Shown here: positions 1 through 11,490 of the stretch, one piece after another | Position numbering within the stretch: position 1 is the stretch's first letter | Layout of the letters: each line of letters opens with the position of its first letter | Source: Magicicada septendecula | Taxonomy: Eukaryota; Arthropoda; Insecta; Hemiptera; Cicadidae | Direction: 5' to 3' | Length of the DNA: 64,000 nt | Assembly: GCA_034769895.1 (NCBI GenBank) | Contig: CM068367.1 | Coordinates: 711,598,196 to 711,662,195 of the forward strand | The notes under the pieces: generated by a model | Database searches by the model: none | What the model saw: only the letters and a program-made list of their open reading frames with translations | Told to the model about the DNA's origin: nothing | Made by a program: the position numbers and the translations under genes

Positions 1-173
1 TGCCATTTTATGTTGTGGTGGGTGGTCTAGCAGAATACCCGTGCTTCGCTACGGAGTTTCACGTTGTACGTAATGAAAATGTTCGTTTAATTAATAAAGT
101 TCAATTAAAGTAGGCTTCTTAAAAATAAATAGCTGTTGCCCACAACTTCGTTCGCGTGGTCTTCAATTTAATG

Positions 174-1880
174 CGATAATATATTTAGAACAGAATCTAT
201 TCTATTGGGTTGCCATAGTAACCAGATCTAATAGTTTTTTAAGACCGCAAAGGACCCCCCAGAGGATCGTATCGAAAAAAACACCTGCCCTATGTTCGTT
301 CTCCCGTTGCGTAAAATATTTGTGCCAAGTTTGGTTGAAATCGGTCCAGTGGTTTAGGAGATGTGGAAGACCCCAAAAACCCCCCAAAAGGACCCCATCG
401 AAAAAACACCTATCCTATGTTGGTTCTCCTGTTGCGTAAAATATTTGTGCCAAGTTTGGTTGAAATCGGTCCAGTGGTTTAGGAGGAGATGTGGAAGACC
501 CCAAAGAACCCCCCAAAGGACCCCGTCGAAAAAAATACAGAAACCTTCGCGGGCATGCGCACAACAACTCACCGAAGTTTCATCGCAATCGGATGAATGG
601 TATAGGAACGCATACGGGACAAACAAAGAAACATTCATTTTTATATATAAGATGTAAACTATACCACTTACTTGACATAAACCGTGATAGCTAAGCTAAT
701 GTACAACATATATGTATTAATTATACACATAAATGTTCCTCGATAGACACTCTATCTATTGGCGAAAAATTGAATAAAATCCGTTCAGTACTTCCTGAGA
801 TTAGCGATTTCAAACACAGAGAGAAAACGGACCGACTATACGATAATATATTTAGAACAGAAGCTATTCTATTGGGTTGCCATAGTAACCAGATCTAATA
901 ATTTTTTAAGACCGCAAAGGACCCCCCAGAGGATCGTATCGAAAAAAAAACCTGTCCTATGTTGGTTCTCCCGTTGCGTAAAATATTTGTGCCAAGTTTG
1001 GTTGAAATCGGTCCAATGGTTTAGGTGGAGACATGGAAGACCCCAAAGAACCCCCCAAAAGATCGTATCGAAAAAAAACACTTGTCCTATGTTGGTTCTC
1101 CCTTTACGTAAAATATTTGTGCCAAGTTTGGTTGAAATCGGTCCAGTGGTTTAGGAGGCGATGTGGAAGACCCCAAAGAACCCCCAAAAGGACCCCATCG
1201 AAAAAACACCTATCCTATGTTGGTTCTCCCGTTGCGTAAAATATTTGTGCCAAGTTTGGTTGAAATCGGTCCAGTGGTTTAGGAGATGTGGAAGACCCCA
1301 AAGAACCCCCCCCCAAAGACCCCATCGAAAAAACACCTATCCTATGTTGGTTCTCCCATTGCATAAAATATTTGTGCCAAGTTTGGTTGAAATCGGTCCA
1401 GTGGTTTAGGAGATGTGGAAGACCCCAAAAAACCCCAAAAGGAACCCATCGAAAAAACACCTATCCTATGTTGGTTCTCCCGTTGCATAAAATATTTGTG
1501 CCAAGTTTGGTTGAAATCGGTCCAGTGGTTTAGGAGGAGATGTGGATGACCCCAAAGAACCCCATCGAAAAATATACAGAAACCTTCGCGGGCATGCGCA
1601 CAACAACTCACCGAAGTTTCATCGCAATCAGATGAATGGTATAGGAACGCATACGGGACAAACAAAGAAACATTCATTTTTATATATAAGATGTAAACTA
1701 TACCACTTACTTGACATAAACCGTGATAGCTAAGCTAATGTACAACATATATGTATTAATTATACACATAAATGTTCCTCGATAGACACTCTTATCTATT
1801 GGCGAAAACTTGAATAAAATCCGTTCAGTACTTCCTGAGATTAGCGATTTCAAACACAGAGAGAAAACGGACCGACTTTA
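174..1880. repeat. Nested tandem repeat block (two large units containing ~120-bp subrepeats)
   Basis: Two large direct units, about 174-838 and 841-1877, begin with the same AT-rich lead and end with the same ~300-bp tail (537-838 and 1577-1877). Between lead and tail each unit carries copies of a ~120-130-bp subrepeat: two in the first unit and five in the second. Every subrepeat contains the motif GAAATCGGTCCAGTGGTTTA. The tail contains a phrase of the kind seen in interspersed repeats of many insects (CCGTTCAGTACTTCCTGAGA). Short ORFs here on both strands are repeat translations and not genes. Confidence 0.9.
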
Positions 1881-2604
1881 CTTTATACTATGTATAGATA
1901 TGTGAATGTGGCCCATTTTTTGTTGTTGTTATTATTTATGTGTTGTTCAGTTTTTATTTTGTATTTGATTTTATTTTCTATTTTGATCATAGTAGATCAT
2001 ACATAGTAGAACACATATGTACTTCACCAGACAAAAAAACCGGAAGGCTGAGGATGGGTACAAGATAGTACCCGAAACATGTTCCAAAAAAGGAAAAAAT
2101 AACATCTTGAGGTAAATTTAATTATAAATATTAAATGTATTATATACATCAAGAAACGGACTGTAGCAGAAAGTGACTAATATATATATATAACTGAAGT
2201 AAATAATGTTAAAGTGTATTAAGTAATGTAATATAGAATTATTAATTAAAAGAAATAGTGAAAAAAACCTTTGCAGTTTGAAAAAACAAAACAAAAAACT
2301 AGTAAACGGATTTACAAACGAAGCACATTGTTCAAAAGCTAGAAGCCTACTGAATTCAGCTGTCAGTGACGGGAATAGAAACAAGCAATCCCCACCCCAT
2401 ACAACATTCAAACCCAACAAGGAGAAAAGTTAGAGCAATCCTCACCTGAGGCCCTCCCATAAGCGGGCTACATACAGCAGGGCCTTAGGTGAGGACCATC
2501 CGCAGCGAAAGTGTTAAGGAAAATCGCTCAATGTAACTGCTGACAAAGCCAAATGCTCTTGCTTTTATAGGTCGCACAGAGTTCCAGAATAACTTTCCAG
2601 CAGC
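1881..2604. other. AT-rich intergenic DNA, no gene seen
   Basis: Low-complexity AT-rich sequence. A 100-codon minus-strand ORF at 2118-2420 is hydrophobic and Phe/Leu-rich, as expected from AT-rich noise, and resembles nothing I know. Confidence 0.6.
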
Positions 2605-2754
2605 TGCAGCTGCCAGCATAATGGATATTTCAAGTGCTTTCATAAACAATCTTGAACGTACTTATGTGTGACCTTGACTGAGGCTACACCTGCTTGACTA
2701 GCGGAGGGACGGGTGGAGGATGCTCTCGGTTGTTCGATAGGGTTCCATCGCTAC
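2605..2754. repeat. Direct repeat, left copy, flanking integrase fragment
   Basis: This ~150-bp stretch recurs with moderate divergence at 3214-3366 in the same orientation. The pair brackets a Ty3 integrase fragment, so these may be remnants of LTR-proximal sequence or a local duplication. Confidence 0.8.
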
Positions 2755-2842
2755 ACTGCCCCCTCCTTAAGCCTGTTTGTCCTGAACTGGCAAACCATCT
2801 CTGAAGTAATACTTGGCCAGCCAATCTAGATAGTTGGCCTAC

Positions 2843-3148
2843 TTACGAAGAATAATTCCCTGGCTCTTCAAATTCGGTCTTGTGTGATCCGAACTTCAAG
2901 TTCCCAGGAAGACGAATCTTCTGCTCAGCCATTAGTTTTGCTGGAATCACACCCATTGCATCATGTACTGATGACCTATACACCATTAGCTGGTCCAAGT
3001 CTGTTTGGTTCTCATCAACAACCTCTTGCATAACTTTATCTTCAGCTGCTTTTCCCCCGAGCGCTTCCATTAACTCAGAAACATGCAAGAGCTTTTCCTC
3101 GATACCCATACTTGGCTTTCCATTCACTTCTTTTGTTATTTTACACAT
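2843..3148 (-). pseudogene. Ty3/Gypsy-type integrase C-terminal fragment
   Basis: A 101-codon ORF. Its middle reads like the end of a retroviral/Ty3 integrase core: YRSSVH followed by a proline-containing stretch, then a basic leucine-rich segment (QKIRLPGNLKFGS) that normally follows the catalytic glutamate. The catalytic D,D,E residues, the HHCC finger, RT and RNase H are missing, so this is a dead fragment. It sits between two direct repeats and has no partner genes. I am confident about the family and less so about the exact clade. Confidence 0.7.
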
Positions 3149-3213
3149 TGGTACTTCCTCTGCTCATTCTTCAATAATTCAAGTTAAATTGTCTTGTTAA
3201 ATTGAGGGTTGCC

Positions 3214-3366
3214 TGCAGCTGCCAACATAATGGGTATTTCAAGTGCTTTCATGAAAAATCTGGAATGTACTTGAGTGCTGCCTTGACCGAGGCTACACCT
3301 ACTCGACTAGCAGAGGGACAGGTGGAGGATGCTCTCGTCTGTTTGATAGGGTTCTATCGCTACATT
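3214..3366. repeat. Direct repeat, right copy
   Basis: Counterpart of 2605-2754, with scattered substitutions. Shared phrases include AGGCTACACCT and GGTGGAGGATGCTCTCG. Confidence 0.8.
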
Positions 3367-3441
3367 ATGTACTATGATATTGTGTGCTTGGAATTGTCAT
3401 TAAATCTTAAATTTCATACGTTTATAGAGCCAGAATGTTCA

Positions 3442-3470
3442 GTAATAATAATAATAATAATAATAATAAT
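3442..3470. repeat. (ATA)n microsatellite
   Basis: About nine ATA/AAT triplets in a row. Confidence 0.95.
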
Positions 3471-6400
3471 GCTATTTAAATGTTATTTTTGCATCCCCTT
3501 AACACAAAAATAAATTACAGGAATTACAATACTTTAAATATTTAAAGTCACTCTGTGGGAAAGGAGATTTTTGGGTCAATAATTTTTTGTCAGTAGGAAA
3601 GTTATAGAAAAATGTCTGAAAGTAAGTTTTTATTTGAAGATTGTTTTATACCACTGGGGAGACTGCACACCACCAAGTGCTATTGGCTGCCCTTGTCATA
3701 CAATTCTCATTGCCTGTCTTGCAACTTTAATAAGTCCACAGTTTTTCTGTATAAATGTATAATTGAAGATAAAGTTATTTACATAGTTTATTCATTACAT
3801 GTACAGTTTAAAAGTTTATAGCACATAGTAATAGTGTCATTAGAAGACACACACATATACACAAATTAAGAATTCCACCTTTAGGCATAATCATGAAAAT
3901 CCTTAGCATATTTTAATAAAATTATCAGTTAAGAGAGCTATTTAAAATATTGAAAAATATGTTATCAAAACTGTACCTATTAAGGAAGTTAAATTGAAAA
4001 TTATCTTAGTTATTTTGATTTAAACAAATAGGAAATTATATAAAATTATATATTGCAAGTCACAGCACCAGATGACGCTTGAGGGATTGCCACCTTGGTT
4101 GTTCTGTTTTATTCAGCCTACCTTCAGCTCTCTACAGATGGCAACTCCATCTGTGCTTGCTGGTTACACAGTCTAAGGTACCATGTATTATGTAATTGTT
4201 TAATCAGTGATTACCTGCTGTTCAAGCTCTGTTTTGTTCTAAGCTGTTTTATTTCATTGAAGTAATTAAAATTTTATAATTTTGTAACAGTGGGTACATT
4301 CTCCACAAGACCTTATACAGTTATGGTGGGTGATTATTGAATTTTATGCAATTTAATAAAAAGCAAAAGTAATCACCATTTACTACATAGGCACCAGCTT
4401 TTAGCAGGTGGCCATAATCAGAAAAACACAAAACTTGCTTGAATGGATGTTTACGGTATTATTTTTATACAGCAATATGGCTTGCTAGCTAAACCTGCAG
4501 AAAAAAATCAAAACTACCAGACTTATGTAGTTTTATAACAGTGGTGTATCATAATGACTGAAAAATGTAAACATTTCTGTAGTGAATTTGTGAGCAGGTA
4601 TTTTAATCATTTTTAATTTGTAAGTATATAAGTAAACTCTTTATTTTGATGTTTCTTTGACAGTAAATTAACACTATTAAATATAGAGATAAAATTAATT
4701 ATACAAGGTGGAGCATAAATTACTTCCACAAAAATATGTTTATAATTACTAGTATCAAGTGTCTTATTGTCTACTTGTGTAATAGATTTCTATTAATCCT
4801 GTTTGTCATTATTAAAAACAGGCTCATTACATTTTTTGAAATTTGATATCTTTGTAACTGATTGGTAACCTAATTTTCCTTCAGTTTCCCATTCAGATCC
4901 AGTAAATTAATTACCTAATGTAAAAAACTTTCCATTTGCCTTTTGTAGATGATCCAACTGAATTTCAACAACTATATCATAAGTTTTTGACCTAACCCAA
5001 TGTAACCTGTTACAAAGAGAGTAATGCATCTTTCATACTTCATAATCAAAATAGTAATGAGTTGCTATGCATCTTTTATCATAATAAATAATTTCATGAT
5101 TTATTCCAACTATAGAATTTCTAAACACATTTTAACACTTAGGTTTTTTTTTAGTATTCCAAAACAAATAAGATTTTTATTCTCTTCCTTGTGGTACACA
5201 ATTTTGAGCAGTAAGACCTATAATTTTATTAAGATATTTGGCTTTACAACAGTGTTTGATTTCGCGTTATTGTGTAATATTATATTAAATTGCCTGGTGG
5301 ACTACATATTGAATTTATCAAAACATGTTTCAAAACAAATTCATCAAAATCTTTTGAGATTAATCAGAAATTTTGCTAAGTCATTTACTCATGCAAGTTG
5401 AAACTGATCTTCAAAATAACGTGATGATAGACTTTACTAAATACAGTATTTGTGAATTATTTAACAGTTGTTATTAATTGCATTTATTTTTGATTTTGAT
5501 GGATAACATCTTTTATATTTTTGTTTGAACATTTCAGATAACTTTTACAATATTGTATTTCATCAAAACATGTTTCATTCTTTTGAGCTTGTTTAATAAG
5601 TCCCATTCATTCGAATAGTTTTTAGGTTGTTTATGACTTTTCTGAGATGTACTTTTATCCATTTATAAGAAACATTTGTATTTTAAGAATGGCATTCATC
5701 AACACTAATCAGGTCTTATAATAGTGTTTGAAAAAAATTTGATATCTGTGACCAATTTATTTCTAAGATTTTTTTTTTATCTTTTCACAATTTTGTTATG
5801 TTACTTATTTTGATTGTTTACCAGAAATGTGTGCTTTTTATATGGAATCCAATTTTTAAAAATAAAATTTAATAATAACATTGTTTTCCCAGAATTTCTT
5901 CAGTTAAACATTTTAACAGATGTAGAACAATTGACTTTCTTTTATTATCATCTTTTGAATCATAAACAGTAATGTAAACTTTTTTCATAAGATTATCTCA
6001 TTAAAAAAGGAAATTTGTGAATGAAATTAATATGAAAATGAAATGTTTGAAACTAAATATAAATAAGCCTACAGTAAAATTTAGCAGTAGCGCATCCAAT
6101 TAATTTAGATGAAACAAAAATCAAACTCTTATGATTAACTGGACTATTTGCTGAAATCTTGAAAATTCATTTAGATTGAAATCGAAGGTCAGGATTATAT
6201 GTTTATCATGTTATGTGATGAATATTCAATTGAAGATATTTTAGAAAGCTTTAGAGAGAATGTTTAGAAGTGTATGTAAAATACAATAAAAAGAAAGAAA
6301 GAAACAGTATAATATAAAATAAGGATTTTAAAATAAGAATAGGCCTCGATTGGAAATTAAGTATTAAATCTTTAATGGCTTTTAAAATTGAGTTTGTCTG

Positions 6401-6690
6401 TTTATCATAAAGGAATAAAGAATAGGTAGTGCTTTAGACAAATGAGGAAAGAATTGAAATAGATTTACAAAAATTAAAATTATTTGATGTTAATCAACTC
6501 ATTATAATTTAACTGAACCTTCAGTAAGTATACTAGAGTGTAGATATTCTTAAACATAAAAATGAAGAAACATATTTTATTCATTTGTTCCTAGTTTTGT
6601 TTATATGGGTAGATACTAACTATGTTGAAATACATATTTTGTAGTTTTTCACTGTGTATTTTTTAATAATATGCTTTCTTTAATTCATAG
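3471..6690. other. AT-rich non-coding DNA, possibly intronic
   Basis: No convincing coding region. ORFs such as 5024-5401 are Ile/Phe/Asn-rich AT noise. Because the stretch ends at a good splice acceptor (6690), part of it may be an intron of a host gene whose upstream exons I cannot identify. Confidence 0.55.
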
Positions 6691-6778
6691 ACTGGTTGAT
6701 CGCATGAAGGATTATGAACGAGAAAGGCGGCTTATGGCGAGGCAAAAACGAATAGAAGCTAGAGCTAGTGCTGCATAA
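6691..6778 (+). CDS. Candidate terminal coding exon of a host gene (form 1)
   Basis: A pyrimidine-rich tract ending TTCATAG precedes an open stretch of 28 codons closed by TAA. The predicted tail is highly charged and helical, with an ERERR core and an RQKRIEARASAA end, which is far from the local AT-driven composition. One base belongs to a split codon (phase 1). I do not recognise the gene; such Arg/Glu-rich tails are common in splicing and mitochondrial proteins. No upstream exon was identified, so its status as a real exon is inferred from the splice site and composition. Confidence 0.45.
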
Positions 6779-7017
6779 ATGATGTGGAATTACATTTTTA
6801 AAGGTTGATGTCTTTAGTATGTAGTCTATATTATGTTTGTCTATATTATAAACCATTTTGTCTATTAAAATAATTGTAAAATATACCAGGCACAATTTAA
6901 CAAATATAATGAAATTTATATACACGTGTGCATTGTTTTTCTTTTGTATAGTTTGAATTTAATTAAAAAAAATTATAAGTTTGTTTATATAATTTAAACA
7001 CTACTTTTTCCCAACAG

Positions 7018-7069
7018 GTTGCTGGAATATAGGCGTTTGAGGGTATGTCAAGAAGAATATGCCATGTAA
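7018..7069 (+). CDS. Candidate alternative terminal exon (form 2)
   Basis: A second acceptor (TTTTTCCCAACAG) opens a 16-codon reading frame ending in TAA. It has the same split-codon phase as the exon at 6691, and a poly(A) signal AATAAA follows at 7095. The peptide (LLEYRRLRVCQEEYAM) is also charged and helical. Same phase plus two acceptors in series suggests alternative last exons of one transcript, but this could be coincidence. Confidence 0.35.
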
Positions 7070-7094
7070 ACTAGTTGTTTTCAATTCAGTACAA

Positions 7095-7100
7095 AATAAA
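7095..7100 (+). terminator. Poly(A) signal AATAAA
   Basis: AATAAA lies 26 bases after the stop codon of the candidate exon at 7018. Confidence 0.4.
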
Positions 7101-7544
7101 AAATTGTTATTAAATGAGTAAGTATTATTTATATGTACCTCAATGTCATCCCGTGGATTTAAAGAACTTTTAATTTTTAGGTAAGACTAAATAATACTAG
7201 TATTGGTTTCATCCAGGAGTTATCATGATACAATTGACAACAAACAGTAGCATCAGCATTGATATACATTTATATATAATTTAATATTTACTACTAGTTT
7301 TCAATCAAGATGTATTGTTTTCCTTACTTGGAACATGTTAGGGGCATCAGATATTATGCCCATCCTCCTGTCTTAGTTTTTAATCTTGTGGATATTTGTG
7401 TCCTGGATGGTTGTTGTTATGGCTTCCTGGGCTTCCTGTTGGCTTTTGGTAGTTTACATTGGTGTTATTGTGTGTGGATCTGGTGTGTATATATTTATAT
7501 ATATATTGTACTGTAATTATTTTGCAGATATTTTTATTTAAGAT
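7101..7544. other. No gene seen
   Basis: AT-rich. The ORF at 7310-7516 is Tyr/Cys/Trp-rich and matches nothing I recognise. Confidence 0.5.
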
Positions 7545-7760
7545 ATGTTTCACGTTGGGACATTAATGTACTGTAATTAATTACAGGTATTGTAATTAAG
7601 ATCTGCCCCACGTTGTGGATGCTATTAATGTACTGTAATATTTATTTACAGTATTGTATTTCTATAAGTAGTTATTTTATTTCTTATATGCCACACGTTG
7701 GTGATGTCATTAATGTGCTGTAATTATTTTGCTAGTTACTTTAATTAAAATATGTAATAT
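7545..7760. repeat. Three diverged tandem units
   Basis: Three imperfect units of roughly 65-110 bp, each with a CACGTTG core followed by TTAATGT(A/G)CTGTAAT, at about 7550, 7610 and 7690. Confidence 0.75.
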
Positions 7761-8934
7761 TACAGTTATTATGTTTTTTGTTCATCAGCACATGAAAAGA
7801 AACTCTATCTCAGGGTTAATAATTATTAAGCTGTTTGATCTTATTTAATATTGTATATGATACCCTCTTTCCTTTAAACCAAACCAAATAACGTTAGTAT
7901 GTAAATTTCTGATAAATAACAATGAAATAATATCTACCATACAAATGTAAATAGATTGACTCTGAATTCTTCCCAGCTGCCACGGGTTCACTTCTGGTTG
8001 ATGTTTATTATTTTCAAAGGCATTATTAGGCTTAGCGATCCGTTCCTCCACGCGAATTTCTTATTGGTTTTAATACTGCATGTTGTTTTCTTCGACGACT
8101 GCAAAACAGATACCTCTTCGGAATATTGGATTATATTTTATGGCCACTCAGACTATTCTTCAGTACATGATTCCTCTTTTAGATCGGCTTTCTTTTAAAG
8201 ATATATTTAAACTTCTTGAAATATTATTTGTTTATCGAGTTGTATTTTTCTTGTTCTATTAAATTCAATATTAGTATTTAATCTCTTCTCCTGAATGATT
8301 ACTTTATTAAATAAACAATCAAACTCTGGTATAAAGAATTAAACTCTTTTACTGTTTATCAGTTTACATATAACATTAGACTTTGTGATATATCAATTTT
8401 GACTTATTTAAATAATACCAAATATTAATTTAGATTTCATTTACATAATCACTCTTTTTGATCTTTACAGTATTGAAGATAAAATTAGACTACTAATACA
8501 TTCCTTCCATTTCTATACAATACAAATCTAACAATTTACAATTTTGCCACATTGATCCCTCCCTACATTAGTTACATCTTTCTATCATATAACTCTTAAA
8601 AACATATATAACTTTTCTACTTACTATTAAATATATTTATTTGATTTCTAATATTCTTAATTCTAGTTTGTATTTATTATATTATAATTTTCTTACTCTT
8701 TCCTTTTATTTTAATATTTATTTCAAATTTCATATAATACTTGTCAAAAAATATATCTTGCTGCTGTTTTATCTCATATTGGAGTCTACCTCTATGTTGG
8801 TTGGGACTATTGACTCAATGTTTTTGTTTACATTTTAAACATATGTTCCAATTACTATTAAATTTGTATATTTTTTCTTTTTTAAAATTATTATTTTCCT
8901 CTTATGTACTATGTTGTATTTTAACAGCAGTACA

Positions 8935-8935
<1 letters not shown>
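7761..8935. other. AT-rich DNA, no supported gene
   Basis: Several 60-90-codon ORFs occur, but all are hydrophobic AT-type translations. Nothing recognisable. Confidence 0.5.

Positions 8936-8978
<43 letters not shown>
8936..8978. repeat. (AT)n microsatellite
   Basis: About 20 uninterrupted AT dinucleotides directly before the TTTACCGGTAAA cluster. Confidence 0.95.
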
Positions 8979-8981
<3 letters not shown>

Positions 8982-9160
8982 ACGGTAAAAGTCCGAAGAG
9001 CGGTATAACCTGACATTTACCGGTAAAACCTGACAATTACCATAGTTGCTGGTAAATGTCTACAATTCGGGCTTTTACACTTCCATTTCGAACTCTTACC
9101 AGTCGCCTTGGTAAATGTTGATATTCTGACATTTACCGGTAAAAGTCCACACTAGCGAAA
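8979..9160. repeat. Cluster of TTTACCGGTAAA palindromes upstream of integrase gene
   Basis: The palindrome TTTACCGGTAAA occurs at about 9016 and 9135, with several half-sites (GGTAAA, TTTACC) between, over ~180 bp. It lies 200-350 bp upstream of an integrase gene, so it could be the subterminal or terminal region of that element. I did not find a matching copy on the far side. Confidence 0.6.
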
Positions 9161-9261
9161 CAGAAGTAAGAACGCATGACCGGCGCATTGTTATACAAGT
9201 GCGCATGAACGCTCGACTTGTCTCCGCAGCACAAGTCCCAGGAACGAGACTGCCGACAACC

Positions 9262-9297
9262 TATAAATGCGGCATCGCGCGGGGTCTATAGTCTGAG
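9262..9297 (+). promoter_or_regulatory. Candidate TATA/Inr promoter of the integrase gene
   Basis: CCTATAAATGC begins near 9260, and an initiator-like GTCTGAGTTCC lies about 30 bases downstream, ~65 bases before the ATG at 9356. The spacing is that of an RNA polymerase II core promoter. Confidence 0.45.
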
Positions 9298-9355
9298 TTC
9301 CAGCGAGTAAACGTCAGCAAGTGGCTACATTCGAGTTTCGATACGTTTATTCGAA

Positions 9356-10971
9356 ATGAGTGATAATATGAAGAAAACGTTTTACGAACTGTTGAGCATT
9401 AGAAAGACAACAACTTTTATCTCACGAATGAAAGATGTCATTCTTTGTTGAACGAAGTGAAAGAGGCTAAAAGTATAAAAGTGAAACAAACCGTTCACTA
9501 CAGGCGTTTGAAATGCTATGATATTCTAAAAATAGGAGGGGAAGAAAAACTTATATCTCCAGTGTCTGCGGACAAAGAAGAAATCCTCTACTATGCTTGT
9601 TTCGACGAACTTTTTAACTTGATACACGACGCTCACATCGCTGTTGGTCACGGGGGAAGAACTCGTGTGATCAAGGAACTGATTCGTAAGTACAAAAACA
9701 TAACAGTAGAGGCGATTGTCACATATTTGAAACTGTGTGAAACGTGTCAGAAAAAGTAAAAAATACTAAAAAAAAGATTCGTAGTAAAACCGATTTTACA
9801 CAGCGAATTAAATTCTCGGTGTCAAATCGACTTGATCGACTTGCAAACGAATCCAGATGGAGATATGAAATTTATTTTATTATATCAAGACCATTTGGCA
9901 AAATTTGTACTTCTCAAACCTGTACACAGTAAAATGGCCGATGAAGTTGTATATCATCTGTTGGATATATTTTCAGCTTTCGGTGCTCCAAACATTCTTC
10001 ATTCAGATAACGGCAGGGAATTCTGCAACAACACTATAAAGAGTCTGTGTAAAATGTGGGGCGATGTAAATATTGTACACGGCAAGCCGAGACACAGTCA
10101 ATCGCAAGGATCCATCGAGAGAGCAAACCAAGATGTCGAGAACATGTTATCAGCATGGATGGAAACCAACAGCACAGCAAAGTGGACAAAAGGATTACCA
10201 CTTGTTCAAGCGATGAAAAACAATGCGTATCATGATGGAATCAAGTGTTCACCTTACGAAGCTATGTTCGGCATTCCAGTGAAGCTGGGGCTTACAAGTA
10301 TTGTTGGAATACGTAAAATAGTTAACAATATACATACCGAAGAGGATTTTGAAAGCGTTATAAATGTCGATAATGAACCCACAAGCGATGTCGAAACTAC
10401 CGATCCGCGACCGAATGAAACAGAAGCCCAGAATGTCGAAACTGAAACTAAAACCGAAACGTGTGACTCAGACGCAACCACGCCAACTGCCAGAGCTGAG
10501 AAAGTGAAACTTTTTCGAAAGGTCGCCAGAGAAGAACTCGAGACACAGGCGAAGAAAATGAAAACAGTTTCCTCTAAAAAGTTTGTAAAACCGACTATTG
10601 GACAAAGTGTTATAGTAAAAATCCCCGACATCGATAGAGCTAAGATGGACCCAAAATCTGTAATTGCCGTTGTTACCGACAAAAAAGACGAGGAATTTTA
10701 CGAACTCGGTACCAAGTTTGGGTACTTAAATGCACTGTATACGATAAACCAATTTTCCTTGTGTAAAGAAAATTGTTTAAGCGTTGAAGAAGTACTGACA
10801 GAAACAATATCTCTACGAGCTGTGGCCAAGAAGCTTTCACTAGTGGGTGGACAAGGTTTTAAAAAATGCAACTGTTTACAGAAATGTGCCACGAATAGGT
10901 GTCTGTGTAGATCATCCAATCTCCTTTGCAACTCTAAGTGTCATAATAGTCGATCTTGTCGTAATAAGTAA
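9356..10971 (+). pseudogene. gin/Ginger-type DDE integrase with C-terminal CXC domain, broken
   Basis: A transposon-derived integrase of the gin/Ginger and Ty3-like class. The N-terminal part has an H..H..C..C zinc-binding segment ending CETCQKK near 9750. The core has the first Asp in QIDLID (about 9825), the second in SDNGREF (about 10006) and the Glu in GSIERANQ (about 10114), about 36 residues after the second Asp. The end is a Cys-rich segment (10864-10971) patterned like a tesmin/CXC domain, a combination often annotated KRAB-A domain-containing 2-like in insects. An in-frame TAA at 9757 separates the zinc finger from the core, and a one-base shift near 9400 interrupts the start. Downstream of the TAA, 380 codons remain open, so decay is recent. 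No terminal inverted repeats were confirmed. Confidence 0.85.
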
Positions 10972-11170
10972 GTTTATTTATAAGTTGAAAATAATGAAGA
11001 CATTTCTGTAACATAGTATATTTACTGTAGGGTTATTAAAAATGTCTGTCATAACAGAACGTTGTTTTAATTCCCCGTTCCCTTCCTGAAGGTTAAATAA
11101 ACCACGATAAAATAAACTATTGGCTACAGACACTAAGATATTACGTAAGTTTAAGGCTGCACCCTGTTAT

Positions 11171-11490
11171 AACACGGGGATCGACGACGGAGTAGACGGT
11201 GAGCGAAAAACGAGCGATGTCGAAGCAGAAATAGGGGCGAATGATTTATAAAACGGGGGTGATGTTCACCACCCCCAGAGTTGAGGCGACGGTTGGTCCG
11301 AGAAAAGAGCAACAAAATTTTTGTGTCGTCTACTCCATCATCGATTCCCATGTTATTCTTATGGCGAACAGTTTTACTGCCGGTTCGCGTATGTTGTGCG
11401 CTGACGACGTGTCGGCTAGCCTAGCCGACATCGAAGGACTCGTAATTATTTTCGTTGACTGTGGGACTTGTAATATATGTGAAATCGTTA
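11171..11490. repeat. Isolated copy of the 48-54 kb inverted-repeat unit
   Basis: From AACACGGGGATCGACGACGG to GGGACTTGTAATA this matches the units at 50325-50640, 50880-51190, 51430-51745 and 54050-54335. It includes the GTCGGCTAGCCTAGCCGAC palindrome at about 11410. It lies about 37 kb from the array and outside the virus-like blocks, so the unit is either mobile or was dispersed by rearrangement. The small ORFs on both strands are repeat translations. Confidence 0.9.

Noticed and set aside
5024..5401. 125-codon plus-strand ORF
   Set aside because: Ile/Phe/Asn-rich composition expected from AT-rich DNA, no motif and no splice or promoter context.
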